Positions 9,301 through 17,148 of a DNA stretch of 64,000 nt are shown here, piece after piece. Every line of letters begins with the position of its first letter. Within the stretch, counting starts at the first letter, position 1. The stretch spans positions 6,537,296 through 6,601,295 of the forward strand of contig NZ_CP085876.1 in the NCBI RefSeq assembly GCF_013284245.2. The letters run 5' to 3'. The notes below the pieces were generated by a model that saw only the letters and a program-made list of their open reading frames with translations, made no database searches and had not been told where the DNA came from. Source of the stretch: Brevibacillus sp. DP1.3A. GTDB taxonomy: Bacteria; Bacillota; Bacilli; Brevibacillales; Brevibacillaceae. The translations under genes and the position numbers were made by a program.

Positions 9301-10053
9301 CTATTCGTCACAACCTACTGTACCTTCAGGAAGAACTGTAATTTGTTGTGTAGCATTAACCAATAACTGTTGTGTTTGTAACACTTTTACAGTAAGATCC
9401 AGGACAATTTTTTCAGTCAGGCTACTAAACGTTCCCTCCGGTGTTGCTCTAACCGGTGAAAAATCAAGTTCATAGAAGTTGGCAGCTACCAACTCACCAA
9501 ATGGTTGTTCGTTGTATTTAACGAGATTTTGGAAGAAATTTTTATCCAAACGTGGAACCTGGCCATCCTTCTCATTGAGGAAAAATGCTTTACTCGCCTC
9601 AGAGATACCAATAATTGGCCTTGTTAAAAATGTTCTGATGTCAGCAAAACCTGTAAAAGAAACATCCGCAATTGTATCTTGAAGTGCTCCACTACATGCA
9701 GCAGAAGCATATTCAATATTTTTACGAATGAATCCTGCTACAAATAACTTGGCTCTTGTAACATTGAAAAAGTCAGTAGTACCAATACGCTGAAATGCGA
9801 CAGGAACAAGTTTAACCTGATTGAGAAATACATGTTTTACCACTCTCTTAATCTCAGTTGCTGGTGGGTTAAGTGGAATATTTGCTTCTACGACGATTTG
9901 AAGTGTTGGCTCTACAAGTACAACTGGAACTTTAATGGTTGGTACAGCTGCTTGAGAAATGATCGTGGTTGGTTGGACGGTTAATGGAATTTGTTCTTCT
10001 GACGAAAATACTGGACATGCGGGGGTCACTTGATTTGGATTGACATTGCTCAT
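9301..10053 (-). CDS. Spore-coat-like protein of unknown function
   Basis: The 250-residue protein begins with a Pro/Val-rich, low-charge section. A core follows (about 66-120) containing KHVFLNQVKLVPVAFQRIG and FVAGFIRKNIEYASA. This core resembles the 'varies-function / (E/Q)GFIxKNIEYA' pattern of SPOCS-type domains in spore coat and SipL-like proteins. It shares this pattern with the next gene upstream (10193-11320), so the two are probably paralogues or partners. There is no signal peptide. The base composition is more AT-rich than the core genome. The assignment to the spore is inference from the domain pattern. Confidence 0.55.
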   Translation of the reverse strand: MSNVNPNQVTPACPVFSSEEQIPLTVQPTTIISQAAVPTIKVPVVLVEPTLQIVVEANIPLNPPATEIKRVVKHVFLNQVKLVPVAFQRIGTTDFFNVTRAKLFVAGFIRKNIEYASAACSGALQDTIADVSFTGFADIRTFLTRPIIGISEASKAFFLNEKDGQVPRLDKNFFQNLVKYNEQPFGELVAANFYELDFSPVRATPEGTFSSLTEKIVLDLTVKVLQTQQLLVNATQQITVLPEGTVGCDE

Positions 10054-10192
10054 AATTGGAAATCAACTCCAATTTTCAATTTGAGTTTTTTAAACTCGCT
10101 ATCACTATATTCCGCATTCCTTTTTAAGTAAGGGCAATTCTCTTAGACAACATACCCATTTTACATGAATCGGTGTTTGATTCCGTTATTGC

Positions 10193-11320
10193 CTAAATTT
10201 TAGTGCCATCACAACTGATTCGAACCGGTTGAATTTGTAGTATGTGAACAATTAATTCTACTGCAATTTTTTGATGTAATTGATAAAAATTCATTACTGG
10301 CTCTTTTTGAATGGTAGTACCATTTGTTTTGTCGGCGACAGAATACTCGATATTTTGATGTATATATCCCTCCAGGAATAAATCTCCTTCCCGGGCCTTT
10401 CTTGTTCCTTCCCCTAATGATGGATGAAATTGAGTAGGAACCAATCTGCACTCTTTAAGGATTACCTCATTTGAGATTGCTTTAATACCCCGTATCTCTT
10501 CTTCAAACATAATATCCTCATCTAGAGGTATTTCAACCTTATATTCTCCTACTGTAACTGGGACCCTGATATTTATGAAATGATGAGTAGGACAGGACAT
10601 ATGATTTGTTTCTGCTGAAATTGTATCTGGCGAGTCATGAATGGGAGCTGCAAAAGTATGATAAAGATTATCTTGTTTATTCATATTACACGCATGAACA
10701 GTAGTGGTTAAAAATATACTTCCAGAAATTGTAGAATGAATTAAACGACCAAAAATCTCCTCCTGATAATGAGCTGTGCTATTGACTAGCTTTGTATCTA
10801 ATTGAGGTTGTTGTTTATTATTTAGGTCTATAAATTCAATTGTATTTTGATCTATACCGCCAAAAATGGGGGGATGAAGAAAATCCTTAATTTTTACAAT
10901 AGTCGAGAATGGGCTTTTATTTGTTAGCGAATAGATTCTTCCACGTTTAGGCGATTCGATTTGCGGATCATTAGTCGGATCATTAGTCGGTTCATTAGTC
11001 CGATCATTAGTCGGTTCATCGACTTGCTCAATCTGAGAAACTTGCTCAATATCTTTGGAATCCTTCACTTCCATAACATTATCAGAAACAGAAAACTCAT
11101 CGTCTTGACAGTTATGGTTATAATCTAAATGCTTATCTATTTGACAATAATGATAGTTACCAGCTCTGAGATTTTTCACATCCCTTAGCTGTTTGCCATC
11201 ATTCTTTTTATTTTTTTTGAGACGGATTTCTTTTTTTGTCGGTACCTTAGTGTTTTTACTATTCTTTTGTTTTAAATTTATCTGCCCCATCTTTGTATAA
11301 TTTATCCATGGAGTTTTCAC
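10193..11320 (-). CDS. Spore-coat-like protein with Lys-rich head and PTND repeats
   Basis: The 375-residue protein has a very basic N terminus (KKEIRLKKNKKNDGK), then a Cys/His-containing stretch, a short acidic linker with P-T-N-D/E repeats (about 102-116), a middle region and a C-terminal domain. That domain (from about 265) reads VPVTVGEYKVEIPLDED...LVPTQF...LFLEGYIHQNIEYSVAD, the same pattern as in the downstream gene. It resembles SPOCS-type spore proteins. It is strongly AT-rich, suggesting recent transfer or relaxed selection. The 139 bp to the next gene holds no obvious terminator, so the two may be co-transcribed. The function is unproven. Confidence 0.5.
   Translation of the reverse strand: MKTPWINYTKMGQINLKQKNSKNTKVPTKKEIRLKKNKKNDGKQLRDVKNLRAGNYHYCQIDKHLDYNHNCQDDEFSVSDNVMEVKDSKDIEQVSQIEQVDEPTNDRTNEPTNDPTNDPQIESPKRGRIYSLTNKSPFSTIVKIKDFLHPPIFGGIDQNTIEFIDLNNKQQPQLDTKLVNSTAHYQEEIFGRLIHSTISGSIFLTTTVHACNMNKQDNLYHTFAAPIHDSPDTISAETNHMSCPTHHFINIRVPVTVGEYKVEIPLDEDIMFEEEIRGIKAISNEVILKECRLVPTQFHPSLGEGTRKAREGDLFLEGYIHQNIEYSVADKTNGTTIQKEPVMNFYQLHQKIAVELIVHILQIQPVRISCDGTKI
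10965..11020. repeat. Short 12-bp tandem repeat inside the coat-like gene
   Basis: Variants of ATTAGTCGGATC occur about four to five times in a row and encode the Pro-Thr-Asn-Asp/Glu linker. It is coding repetition, not a CRISPR, and its copy number may vary between strains. Confidence 0.75.
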
Positions 11321-11499
11321 AGTATTTCACTCCCAAATAAAGAGAATCATCGTTATATTAATATATGCTGTAATAGTGTTTTTGCCCTTAGGCTAATATA
11401 TACATTGAAGATGTATTCTTATTTAAGAGCTCTCTGATCAATCGTTTTAAAGGCTGACTCCTAATTCCTCTTAAGTGACACGAGATTCGCTTGGAGGAC
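11321..11499. other. AT-rich leader region of the coat-like gene
   Basis: This stretch lies upstream of the minus-strand gene ending at 10193. It must carry that gene's promoter; none matched a sigma-A consensus, consistent with (but not proof of) a sporulation sigma factor. Nothing else was recognised. Confidence 0.4.
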
Positions 11500-11670
11500 A
11501 TCCCAGTATGCTGGAGACCGTATTTTCCTCGCCCTGCAGACCGGGAAGAAGACGTCGAAAAGGGCCGGGAAGGCAAGAGCTACGTCGTCCAAGACCGGTG
11601 GGCCAACTACAACCCCGTCACCTAAGATAAGCACCTTGACGATACGCTGCGGCGGCTGCTTTGCCAGTAA
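11500..11670 (+). pseudogene. 3' remnant of an unidentified gene
   Basis: One plus-strand frame reads ...ADREEDVEKGREGK, then SYVVQDRWANYNPVT, a TAA at 11623, then DKHLDDTLRRLLCQ and a final TAA at 11668. The two parts are in the same frame and look like one protein broken by a nonsense change. The GC content and codon use are clearly coding-like against an AT-rich upstream region, and no start is visible. A terminator follows within 30 bp. The family is not recognised. Confidence 0.4.
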
Positions 11671-11683
11671 GGTAACCTCGGTT

Positions 11684-11722
11684 CATGCAAGCAACAAAGA
11701 GCCCACGCTCGACGCGGGCTCT
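11684..11722. terminator. Terminator duplicated from the left edge of the window
   Basis: The stem GAGCCCACG/CGCGGGCTC is followed by TTCTTGTC. The first 24 bases equal 161-184. It terminates the broken plus-strand gene and faces the convergent YdeI-like gene. Confidence 0.8.
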
Positions 11723-11769
11723 TCTTGTCTTTCATCTATATAGGCCTCCTCACAACTTCAAACAGCGCC

Positions 11770-12438
11770 TCATTTACTCCTGCGATAGAGATCGATGCTT
11801 TTAAAGCCCTCAGCCAAGACCGCCGTCATTTCAGCTCGGCGCTTTGCCCGTGTCCCCTCTTGTACGGCACTATATACATACCGCGCCCAATCCTTTTGGT
11901 ACCCGGGCGTAAGAGATTGGTAAAAAGCGAGCTCTTTTGGCGCATGGCGCAAATCCTCTTCTATTTTCGGCACAAAGTCAATATAATCATCGACGCATTG
12001 ACTCGGCTTAGATGAAGCTTTTGCCGCCTTCTTTTTCTCATTTTTAAACCCGACAACCGTAAAAACCTCATTCATGCCGACCATTCGATTAAATTTGATA
12101 GTGCTTGTCCCGATATAGCCATCTTCGTCGGCTCCTAATCCATCGAATAATTCATCCCGATGGATATAAGTCGGATAGGCTTTATTCCCTTTCTTGGGAT
12201 AAGCAACATATAGAAGTCCTCCCTCCAATAAATAGCTGTGGTCGATTACCTTCTTCATGAGCTCCTGCAAGGACTTCATATCCAGTACGAAAGCAAAAAT
12301 CATGTCATATTGAACGTCTTTCAACTCATAGTCCGCTTCTTTAAGAACCGCTAAGTTCTCCTCACCCTCCGGTGTATGTAAGACAGCCGTTTTTTGATAT
12401 TTTTGCAGGTTCAGCTTCTCAACGATGGTTTTCGACAT
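11770..12438 (-). CDS. YdeI/OmpD-associated family protein
   Basis: The 222-residue soluble protein has a C-terminal third (LTPGYQKDWARYVYSA...RAEMTAVLAEGFKSIDLY) that is the hallmark of the YdeI/OmpD-associated family, sometimes annotated as bacteriocin protection. The N-terminal part (LKEADYELKDVQYDMIFAFVL) matches the accessory domain common in Bacillota members. AAAGGGGAAG precedes the ATG. It stands alone on the minus strand. A TATAAT at 12553-12558 (minus strand) may be its -10 element. The molecular role is not established. Confidence 0.75.
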   Translation of the reverse strand: MSKTIVEKLNLQKYQKTAVLHTPEGEENLAVLKEADYELKDVQYDMIFAFVLDMKSLQELMKKVIDHSYLLEGGLLYVAYPKKGNKAYPTYIHRDELFDGLGADEDGYIGTSTIKFNRMVGMNEVFTVVGFKNEKKKAAKASSKPSQCVDDYIDFVPKIEEDLRHAPKELAFYQSLTPGYQKDWARYVYSAVQEGTRAKRRAEMTAVLAEGFKSIDLYRRSK

Positions 12439-12671
12439 GATGGATCTTCCCCTTTGATTTCATGGTACGGCTCGGAGCCAAGCCTGACTTACTTTCCACA
12501 TATGTAAAGCTCTCGCAGAGTTTCTCTTTAATGTGTTTTATGTTTCCGTTCTATTATACCGTTAACGTTAAAAAATACATGAATGGAGGCAACAGGCTTT
12601 TCTCCAACTGGTCGTTTCTATAAAAGGAACATAAAAAAAGCTCCGCCGTTATCACGTGGGAAGTTTATCAG

Positions 12672-12700
12672 TTGACATTTTATGGAGGATACTGTATATA
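12672..12700 (+). promoter_or_regulatory. Sigma-A promoter of the small gene at 12739
   Basis: TTGACA (12672-12677), a 17-bp spacer and TATATA (12695-12700), with the start codon 38 bp further on. This is a near-consensus vegetative promoter and implies strong expression of the 79-residue protein. Confidence 0.85.
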
Positions 12701-12738
12701 TTCAAAGCCAATACGAAAGACAGTAAAGGAGGATCTGC

Positions 12739-12978
12739 ATGCACAAAGTGGTCAAGATCAGATATACGCTCTTTTACGGTGAAGCGCCTGAAGCAAAATG
12801 TTTCGGGTACATGGAGTTGAATCAGGATGGCAATATGATCGCGCTCTACAATATGCATGGTGAGGAAATAAACATGTATGGCGGACATGAATTTGTTAGG
12901 ATACGGACACTTGGTAAATTTGATAACGAAGACCGTGATAATTTTTATTCCTTGTTGGAAAGTGATGGTGTAGGATAA
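12739..12978 (+). CDS. Small protein of unknown function
   Basis: The 79-residue protein has alternating hydrophobic and polar strands (IRYTLFYGE, FGYMELNQDGNMIALYN) and a charged C terminus, suggesting a compact beta fold. There is no membrane segment. AAAGGAGG ends 6 bases before the ATG, with a near-consensus promoter in front and a terminator behind, so it is a monocistronic, well-expressed gene. I do not recognise the family. Confidence 0.75.
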   Translation: MHKVVKIRYTLFYGEAPEAKCFGYMELNQDGNMIALYNMHGEEINMYGGHEFVRIRTLGKFDNEDRDNFYSLLESDGVG

Positions 12979-12988
12979 ACTGCGCGAT

Positions 12989-13036
12989 AGGCTGACGATT
13001 CCGGTGCCAAGGCGCTGCGAAACGTCAGCCTTTTTG
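12989..13036 (+). terminator. Terminator of the 79-residue protein gene
   Basis: A 9-bp perfect stem AGGCTGACG/CGTCAGCCT is followed by TTTTGC. Confidence 0.85.
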
Positions 13037-13111
13037 CAAAAAACTGAGGCACATCCCATTGTGCTACAAATTGATCCCCATTAGTATATGATGGAAGGGG
13101 GTAGGGTTCCG

Positions 13112-13492
13112 TTGAAAACAGCGAGTGAGATACTTTCGATAATCAGTAATGGCAGTTTTTTAGAGAATGTCTTCAATAAAGATGTTGATTGGGACGCTAA
13201 ATTAGACGCTAGGGACTCTGTTGAATTTGATACGGCATGGAGTTCTAGTTACAAAAAAGTTGATGAAATTGATCCCTCTGAAAATACCGTAATCAAAGAA
13301 ATTAGGGAATTTGTGTTCAAGCAAACTTTTCGGATAACACAGAATTCAGAGCTGGCAGGGTATGCGTCAGACGACTTTGGTCTCATTTCCAAGGCGTTTG
13401 AAAACAAGGTCGATGTCGATATTGAATTTATCAATAGCCTGTGGGAATGCTACCTGCAAGGGAAATTCCCGAATTCCAGTATGTGCGAATGA
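13112..13492 (+). CDS. Small acidic protein of unknown function (possibly immunity-like)
   Basis: The 126-residue acidic protein contains ELAGYASDDFGLISKAFENK and INSLWECYLQGKFP, a helix pattern I associate with small cytosolic proteins of Bacilli, some of them immunity proteins of polymorphic toxins. I cannot name the family. TTG at 13112 is preferred because AGGGGG lies about 10 bases upstream; the in-frame ATGs at 13088 and 13091 precede that site. No toxin gene is adjacent. Confidence 0.6.
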   Translation: MKTASEILSIISNGSFLENVFNKDVDWDAKLDARDSVEFDTAWSSSYKKVDEIDPSENTVIKEIREFVFKQTFRITQNSELAGYASDDFGLISKAFENKVDVDIEFINSLWECYLQGKFPNSSMCE

Positions 13493-13503
13493 AATGTAAA
13501 AAT

Positions 13504-13541
13504 AAGGAAGAAGCTGTGGCGGTCAGCTCCTTCCTTTAATA
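13504..13541. terminator. Bidirectional terminator
   Basis: The stem AAGGAAGAAGCTG/CAGCTCCTTCCTT, with one mismatch, is flanked by A-rich and T-rich tracts. It lies between the convergent genes at 13112 and 13620. Confidence 0.75.
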
Positions 13542-13619
13542 TTCAATCATTATTTCGGTACCCCAAGCAATGATACATTCATATGCTTTCCATGAAGTCT
13601 CTTTCACGCTCTCATTTTA

Positions 13620-14354
13620 CTACTCTATCGTTTCATAACGATTATTCTCCATCGCTTGCTTGATCCATCCATCGATCCGATCCTTAGGCAGCAGGATGTT
13701 TCCTCCATAAGCATTATTCTTATGAAGGCCCCAATCTCCATATACGAGCAGATGGTACTGACTATTTAATTGTTTTACGAGTCCCCATTCGCCGAGATCT
13801 CCCTGTGCACCAGCACTGATAAATAGCCAGTTCCGATAATTGAATATGTAAGGATCTCCGAACATCTCAAAACCTTCTAAATAACCTTCTCTTCCATCTC
13901 TTTCTGGAAATCTCTCGTTGTAATCCTGAATCATCCATACATCTAAAATCTTTACACACAACCATGCTTTAAACTCATTCCGCTCAATGACACGTTCAAT
14001 GGAACACTGTACAAAAGCAGATAGTTCAATCTCTTCGGGATGCGAATCCCATCCATTAAAACTGGAGAGTACCGGAGTGTACATGATCCAAAAGGGTTCT
14101 CCAATCCTCATATGGAAGGGATGGGAGACCTTCACCGTTCTAACCTGACCTCTCTCAGGCAGGCGATTAGAACGCAGCCAATGGCGCTCATCCAACGAGG
14201 GCACTTCGTTTTCATAATCTGACCATTCCATAATATCATTTTCGAAGCCAGCAATATCAAACAGTTCACTTTCCATCCTTATGCGCTCTGATACGCCTTT
14301 GCATACCCCGCATGCAAGGGCAACGAGCTCTTGTTCCATTTGCTTCAACTCCAC
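13620..14354 (-). CDS. Hypothetical protein
   Basis: The soluble protein of about 240 residues is rich in Trp and acidic residues. It has a CGVC pair near residue 15, a central segment (EPFWIMYTPVLSSFNGWDSHPEEIELSAFVQ) and a C-terminal YHLLVYGDWGLHKNNAYGGNILLPKD. No signal peptide or membrane segment is seen. The start could be the GTG at 14354 or the ATG five codons later (14339), which has GGAG about 9 bases upstream. The family is not recognised. It lies alone between terminators. Confidence 0.65.
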   Translation of the reverse strand: MELKQMEQELVALACGVCKGVSERIRMESELFDIAGFENDIMEWSDYENEVPSLDERHWLRSNRLPERGQVRTVKVSHPFHMRIGEPFWIMYTPVLSSFNGWDSHPEEIELSAFVQCSIERVIERNEFKAWLCVKILDVWMIQDYNERFPERDGREGYLEGFEMFGDPYIFNYRNWLFISAGAQGDLGEWGLVKQLNSQYHLLVYGDWGLHKNNAYGGNILLPKDRIDGWIKQAMENNRYETIE

Positions 14355-14455
14355 TTGTCATCCTCTGTTTACTTTTCTTACGTGAACCATTTTCTCAAAC
14401 ATTGAGTTCGTACTAATAACATACACTAGATCGATCCAAGTATTATTGGCTGCTG

Positions 14456-14794
14456 TTATTCAGACTCAGTACCGCCAGTGTTTACTACGCTTCTAGGCTC
14501 CATCAACATGATATGGCATTCCTTTTCGGCGAAGGGCTTCTGCTCGGCTCCCCCCGGGACAATAAACATCTCACCCTTGGAAATTTTCACCCGACCATCT
14601 CGAAAATCAATGAACATCTCTCCTTCGAGCACCATAAACACCTTATCCGTACCTTGATGCTCGTGCCATATAAAATCCCCAGCAATCTTAACGAGCTTAA
14701 ATTGATAGTCATTCATTTCAGCAATGACTTTCGGAGACCAGAGATCGGTGAATGTAGATAGCTCCTCATTCAGATTGATAGCTTGGTAATGCAT
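14456..14794 (-). CDS. Cupin-domain protein
   Basis: The 112-residue protein is a single conserved-barrel cupin. Motif 1 reads WHEHQGTDKVFMVLEGE (the His-x-His metal-binding pair is at about 44-46, with a Glu near 58). Motif 2 around 75-88 (GEMFIVPGGAEQKPFA) lacks the usual final histidine. AAGGAGGG precedes the ATG. It lies 33 bp downstream of the siderophore-binding lipoprotein gene on the same strand and is probably the last gene of that iron-related group. A binding or sensing role is possible; the substrate is unknown. Confidence 0.8.
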   Translation of the reverse strand: MHYQAINLNEELSTFTDLWSPKVIAEMNDYQFKLVKIAGDFIWHEHQGTDKVFMVLEGEMFIDFRDGRVKISKGEMFIVPGGAEQKPFAEKECHIMLMEPRSVVNTGGTESE

Positions 14795-14827
14795 AGTAAT
14801 CCCTCCTTATTTTTTAACCTGCATGAT

Positions 14828-15811
14828 TTAGAACTTACGCAAGGCATTTGTTATATTTTGCAAAGCGTATTCGATAGCTAATGGCCCTCCAGTAATAGCG
14901 GAACTATCCATTAAATAGACATTGCCTTTCTTCACGGCATTCAGATTATTCCATACCTTACTTTGCTTTAAGTCATTCATTAATATTTCCTTTTTTGTAA
15001 TGTCACCTATAAGGAAGATGTGGTCTGCTTGAACAGTTGAAATCCCTTCAAACGTAGTAAATTTATTATTCGTACCTTTAAATGTATCATCTGGTGTAAG
15101 CCCCAGTCCCTTTTCTTTATCAATCGCAAGTGCATAGACAGGATTTCCTTCACCTAGAACATTGAAAGTTTTACCATCCCAAGACAAAATAAGAGCTACT
15201 GACTCTCCTTGAATTGACTTTAATGCTTCACGCCCAGTTGTAATTTCTTTCATCATTTTATCAATGACCTTTTCCGCTTCGTCTTCTTTCCCAATAATCT
15301 CGGCTACTGTACGAAGTCCATATTGCCAATTTTCATAGATGTCCTTGGAGTTTAACGTAATGACTGGCGCAACTTTTTCTAGTGCATCATACATTTTTTC
15401 ATGTTGTTCTGTTGCTAAAATATAATCAGGCTCAATAGATAAAATTTTCTCAATACTAGGGGACACTTTGTCTCCTAATTCTTCAGCTGAATCCAGCTTT
15501 CCACTTAAATAAGATAAAGAAGATAGATACTCTTTTTCAGTAGAAGCAGCAGGCGGCTCACCTAATGCAACTAATATTTCAGGATAAAAATACCATAGTG
15601 CAGCCAATTTTTCTGGTTTCTGCTTGATAACAATTTCCTTACCTAACGCATCCTTAAATGTTCTTGGCCAATCAGGTGCATCTGCCTTAACTGCTGATGT
15701 AGATGTACTTTCTGTAGTTGATCCTTTATTTTCAGCAGGTGTTTCATTACAACCTGCTAGTATGCCTGCTAATAATAGCATGGAGATTAGCAAGCCTTTC
15801 ATCTTGTGCAT
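14828..15811 (-). CDS. Iron-siderophore ABC transporter substrate-binding lipoprotein
   Basis: The 327-residue lipoprotein has a lipobox LAGC (Cys21) followed by a Ser/Thr linker. The FecB/FepB-like periplasmic-binding fold follows: TFKDALGKEIVIKQKPEKLAAL, then SPSIEKILSIEPDYILATE, and the C-terminal NAVKKGNVYLMDSS. The start is MHKMKG with GGAGG 8 bases upstream; an earlier in-frame ATG overlaps that site. It lies 68 bp downstream of the AraC regulator gene and upstream of the cupin gene. No permease or ATPase is encoded nearby, so it must use a transporter encoded elsewhere. The Fur-type site upstream of the group suggests iron repression. Confidence 0.9.
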   Translation of the reverse strand: MHKMKGLLISMLLLAGILAGCNETPAENKGSTTESTSTSAVKADAPDWPRTFKDALGKEIVIKQKPEKLAALWYFYPEILVALGEPPAASTEKEYLSSLSYLSGKLDSAEELGDKVSPSIEKILSIEPDYILATEQHEKMYDALEKVAPVITLNSKDIYENWQYGLRTVAEIIGKEDEAEKVIDKMMKEITTGREALKSIQGESVALILSWDGKTFNVLGEGNPVYALAIDKEKGLGLTPDDTFKGTNNKFTTFEGISTVQADHIFLIGDITKKEILMNDLKQSKVWNNLNAVKKGNVYLMDSSAITGGPLAIEYALQNITNALRKF

Positions 15812-15897
15812 ACGCAATTCCTCCGACATGATGTTTTCTTTGGCTTGCCATCAGTATAGTAAAGTCATTTTTCGTTTAAAATGGATGCCTGTTGAAA

Positions 15898-16725
15898 TTA
15901 GCATGGATTATTGATGAACTTCTCTCGATATTCAGTAGGAGAAATACCAAATTGTTTCTTGAACACTCTACTAAAATAAAAGGGGTCAGCAATTCCAACA
16001 GTTTGCGCAATTTGCTGTACGGGCACATCACTTGTAAATAGCATGTTTTGCGCCATCTTTATACGATATTTTAATAAATATTCTGCTGGTCCTATCCCTG
16101 CATGTCTTCTAAATACGTAAGAAAGTCGATTTCGATTAACGTTATATTGTTCTGCAAGCGATGCTATTGTAAGGCTTAGATAATAGTATTCATGAATATA
16201 AGTAGATACCCGTTCGAATAAAGCATGTGATTCACAGCTATTTTGCCTATTAACAACACATAATAAGGCTTCATTCAGTACATCTCGAAACAGCATTTCG
16301 GTCTGAAACATCGAAAGGCCTCCGCGCTGATTATACACATGCCAAAGACGCATGATTAATTCAATCAGACGAGGGGATTGTCCTGTTGATAATTCAAAAT
16401 GCTGATGAGAAAAGCTTGACCCTTCTAGTTCTGAATTACATATCCGGTATAGAACAAGAATATATTCCCAGTCGGTGTTACCAAACATTTTTTGAGCTAG
16501 TTTCATTTTTGCACCGCCATGCACAACTTTTCCTGGCGAAAGGATATAAGGCGTGCCATTAAATTGAAATTGTACCTTCCCTGTAAGTGGAAACACAAAT
16601 CCAGGAAAGGAATCTGTATAGTCAGCGTAAGGCACACCTGGATTTCTAGCATATCGATATATTCCTTCTACTTGGAAAGGAATGTGTGCAAAATGCTCTG
16701 CTAACTGATCAACGTCGATTTTCAC
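15898..16725 (-). CDS. AraC-family transcriptional regulator
   Basis: The 275-residue regulator has an N-terminal cupin-like ligand domain (FPLTGKVQFQFNGTPYILSPGKVVHGG). Two helix-turn-helix motifs end it: LTIASLAEQYNVNRNRLSYVFRRH (about 185-210) and VQQIAQTVGIADPFYFSRVFKKQFGISPTEYR. The start is GTG with GAGGT 7 bases upstream. The gene is directly followed by a siderophore-binding protein gene. This resembles the Btr-type arrangement, in which an AraC protein activates uptake when it or the binding protein detects a siderophore. A Fur-like palindrome lies in its promoter. Confidence 0.88.
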   Translation of the reverse strand: MKIDVDQLAEHFAHIPFQVEGIYRYARNPGVPYADYTDSFPGFVFPLTGKVQFQFNGTPYILSPGKVVHGGAKMKLAQKMFGNTDWEYILVLYRICNSELEGSSFSHQHFELSTGQSPRLIELIMRLWHVYNQRGGLSMFQTEMLFRDVLNEALLCVVNRQNSCESHALFERVSTYIHEYYYLSLTIASLAEQYNVNRNRLSYVFRRHAGIGPAEYLLKYRIKMAQNMLFTSDVPVQQIAQTVGIADPFYFSRVFKKQFGISPTEYREKFINNPC

Positions 16726-16793
16726 ATTGCATACCTCATTTCACTAGTAGTTTGCCGGTAATCCTGAGATAGATTGTTGTACATCCTATTTTC

Positions 16794-16822
16794 AGGTTAT
16801 TGATAACAATTATCATTGTCAA
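16794..16822 (-). promoter_or_regulatory. Promoter with overlapping Fur box
   Basis: On the minus strand, TTGACA (16822-16817) is separated by 17 bp from TAACCT (16799-16794). The spacer holds a palindrome, GATAACAATTATCATTGTC on the plus strand (16802-16820), which agrees with the classic 19-bp Fur box at 15 positions. Fur binding here would block the -35/-10 region, giving iron repression of the AraC/lipoprotein/cupin group. Confidence 0.75.
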
Positions 16823-16840
16823 CCTATATGAATAATAAAA

Positions 16841-16883
16841 ATGCCGCTACCCGGCTAGTGTTCAAACCGCCGGGTAGCGGCAT
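16841..16883 (-). terminator. Strong hairpin with minus-strand T tract
   Basis: A perfect 14-bp stem (ATGCCGCTACCCGG and its complement) has a 15-base loop and reads TTTTTATTATTC after it on the minus strand. It lies about 200 bp beyond the leftmost rlmH-type repeat and protects the AraC promoter from transcription coming from 17-19 kb. Confidence 0.8.
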
Positions 16884-17067
16884 CAGGTCAGGATGTTTTC
16901 AAAAATAGGGGGGCGTGAGGATCAACGGAATCGCGACTCTTGTAGACTTGCTATAGAAGAGCCTCCTTGGTCTGTGTTGTGGTTTCGTCGCCAGACGACA
17001 CCCGTTCCGATCATAAGCATATCTCTATAGCACCTTCCTACACACCTCTACACCCTTCTTGTCACAA

Positions 17068-17123
17068 ATTTTTCGCCATCACTTATGATAAGGCTCTGCT
17101 TAACGTGTCTATCGGCGAAAAAT
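17068..17123 (-). repeat. SCC-like attachment repeat A (copy of the rlmH 3' end)
   Basis: Read on the minus strand it contains GAGCCTTATCATAAGTGATG, that is the rlmH ending Glu-Pro-Tyr-His-Lys-stop with no rlmH in front. The 28-bp block 17069-17096 matches repeat B (19703-19730) at 23 positions and the true rlmH end (21815-21842) at 20 positions, all in the same orientation. A 10-bp inverted repeat, ATTTTTCGCC (17068-17077) and GGCGAAAAAT (17114-17123), brackets it. The core TATCATAAGTGATG resembles the staphylococcal SCC attachment core from memory. I read it as the outer end of a cassette. Confidence 0.7.
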
Positions 17124-17148
17124 CCGGCGCGGCGCGAAATCGCTAAAC

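Noticed and set aside
10965..11020. Tandem repeat considered as a CRISPR array
   Set aside because: The units are 12 bp with no spacers, and they are in frame within a coding gene.
12601..12671. Possible fourth rlmH-type attachment repeat near TTATCACG at 12650
   Set aside because: Only 6-7 bases match, and there is no EPYHK-stop frame or flanking block.
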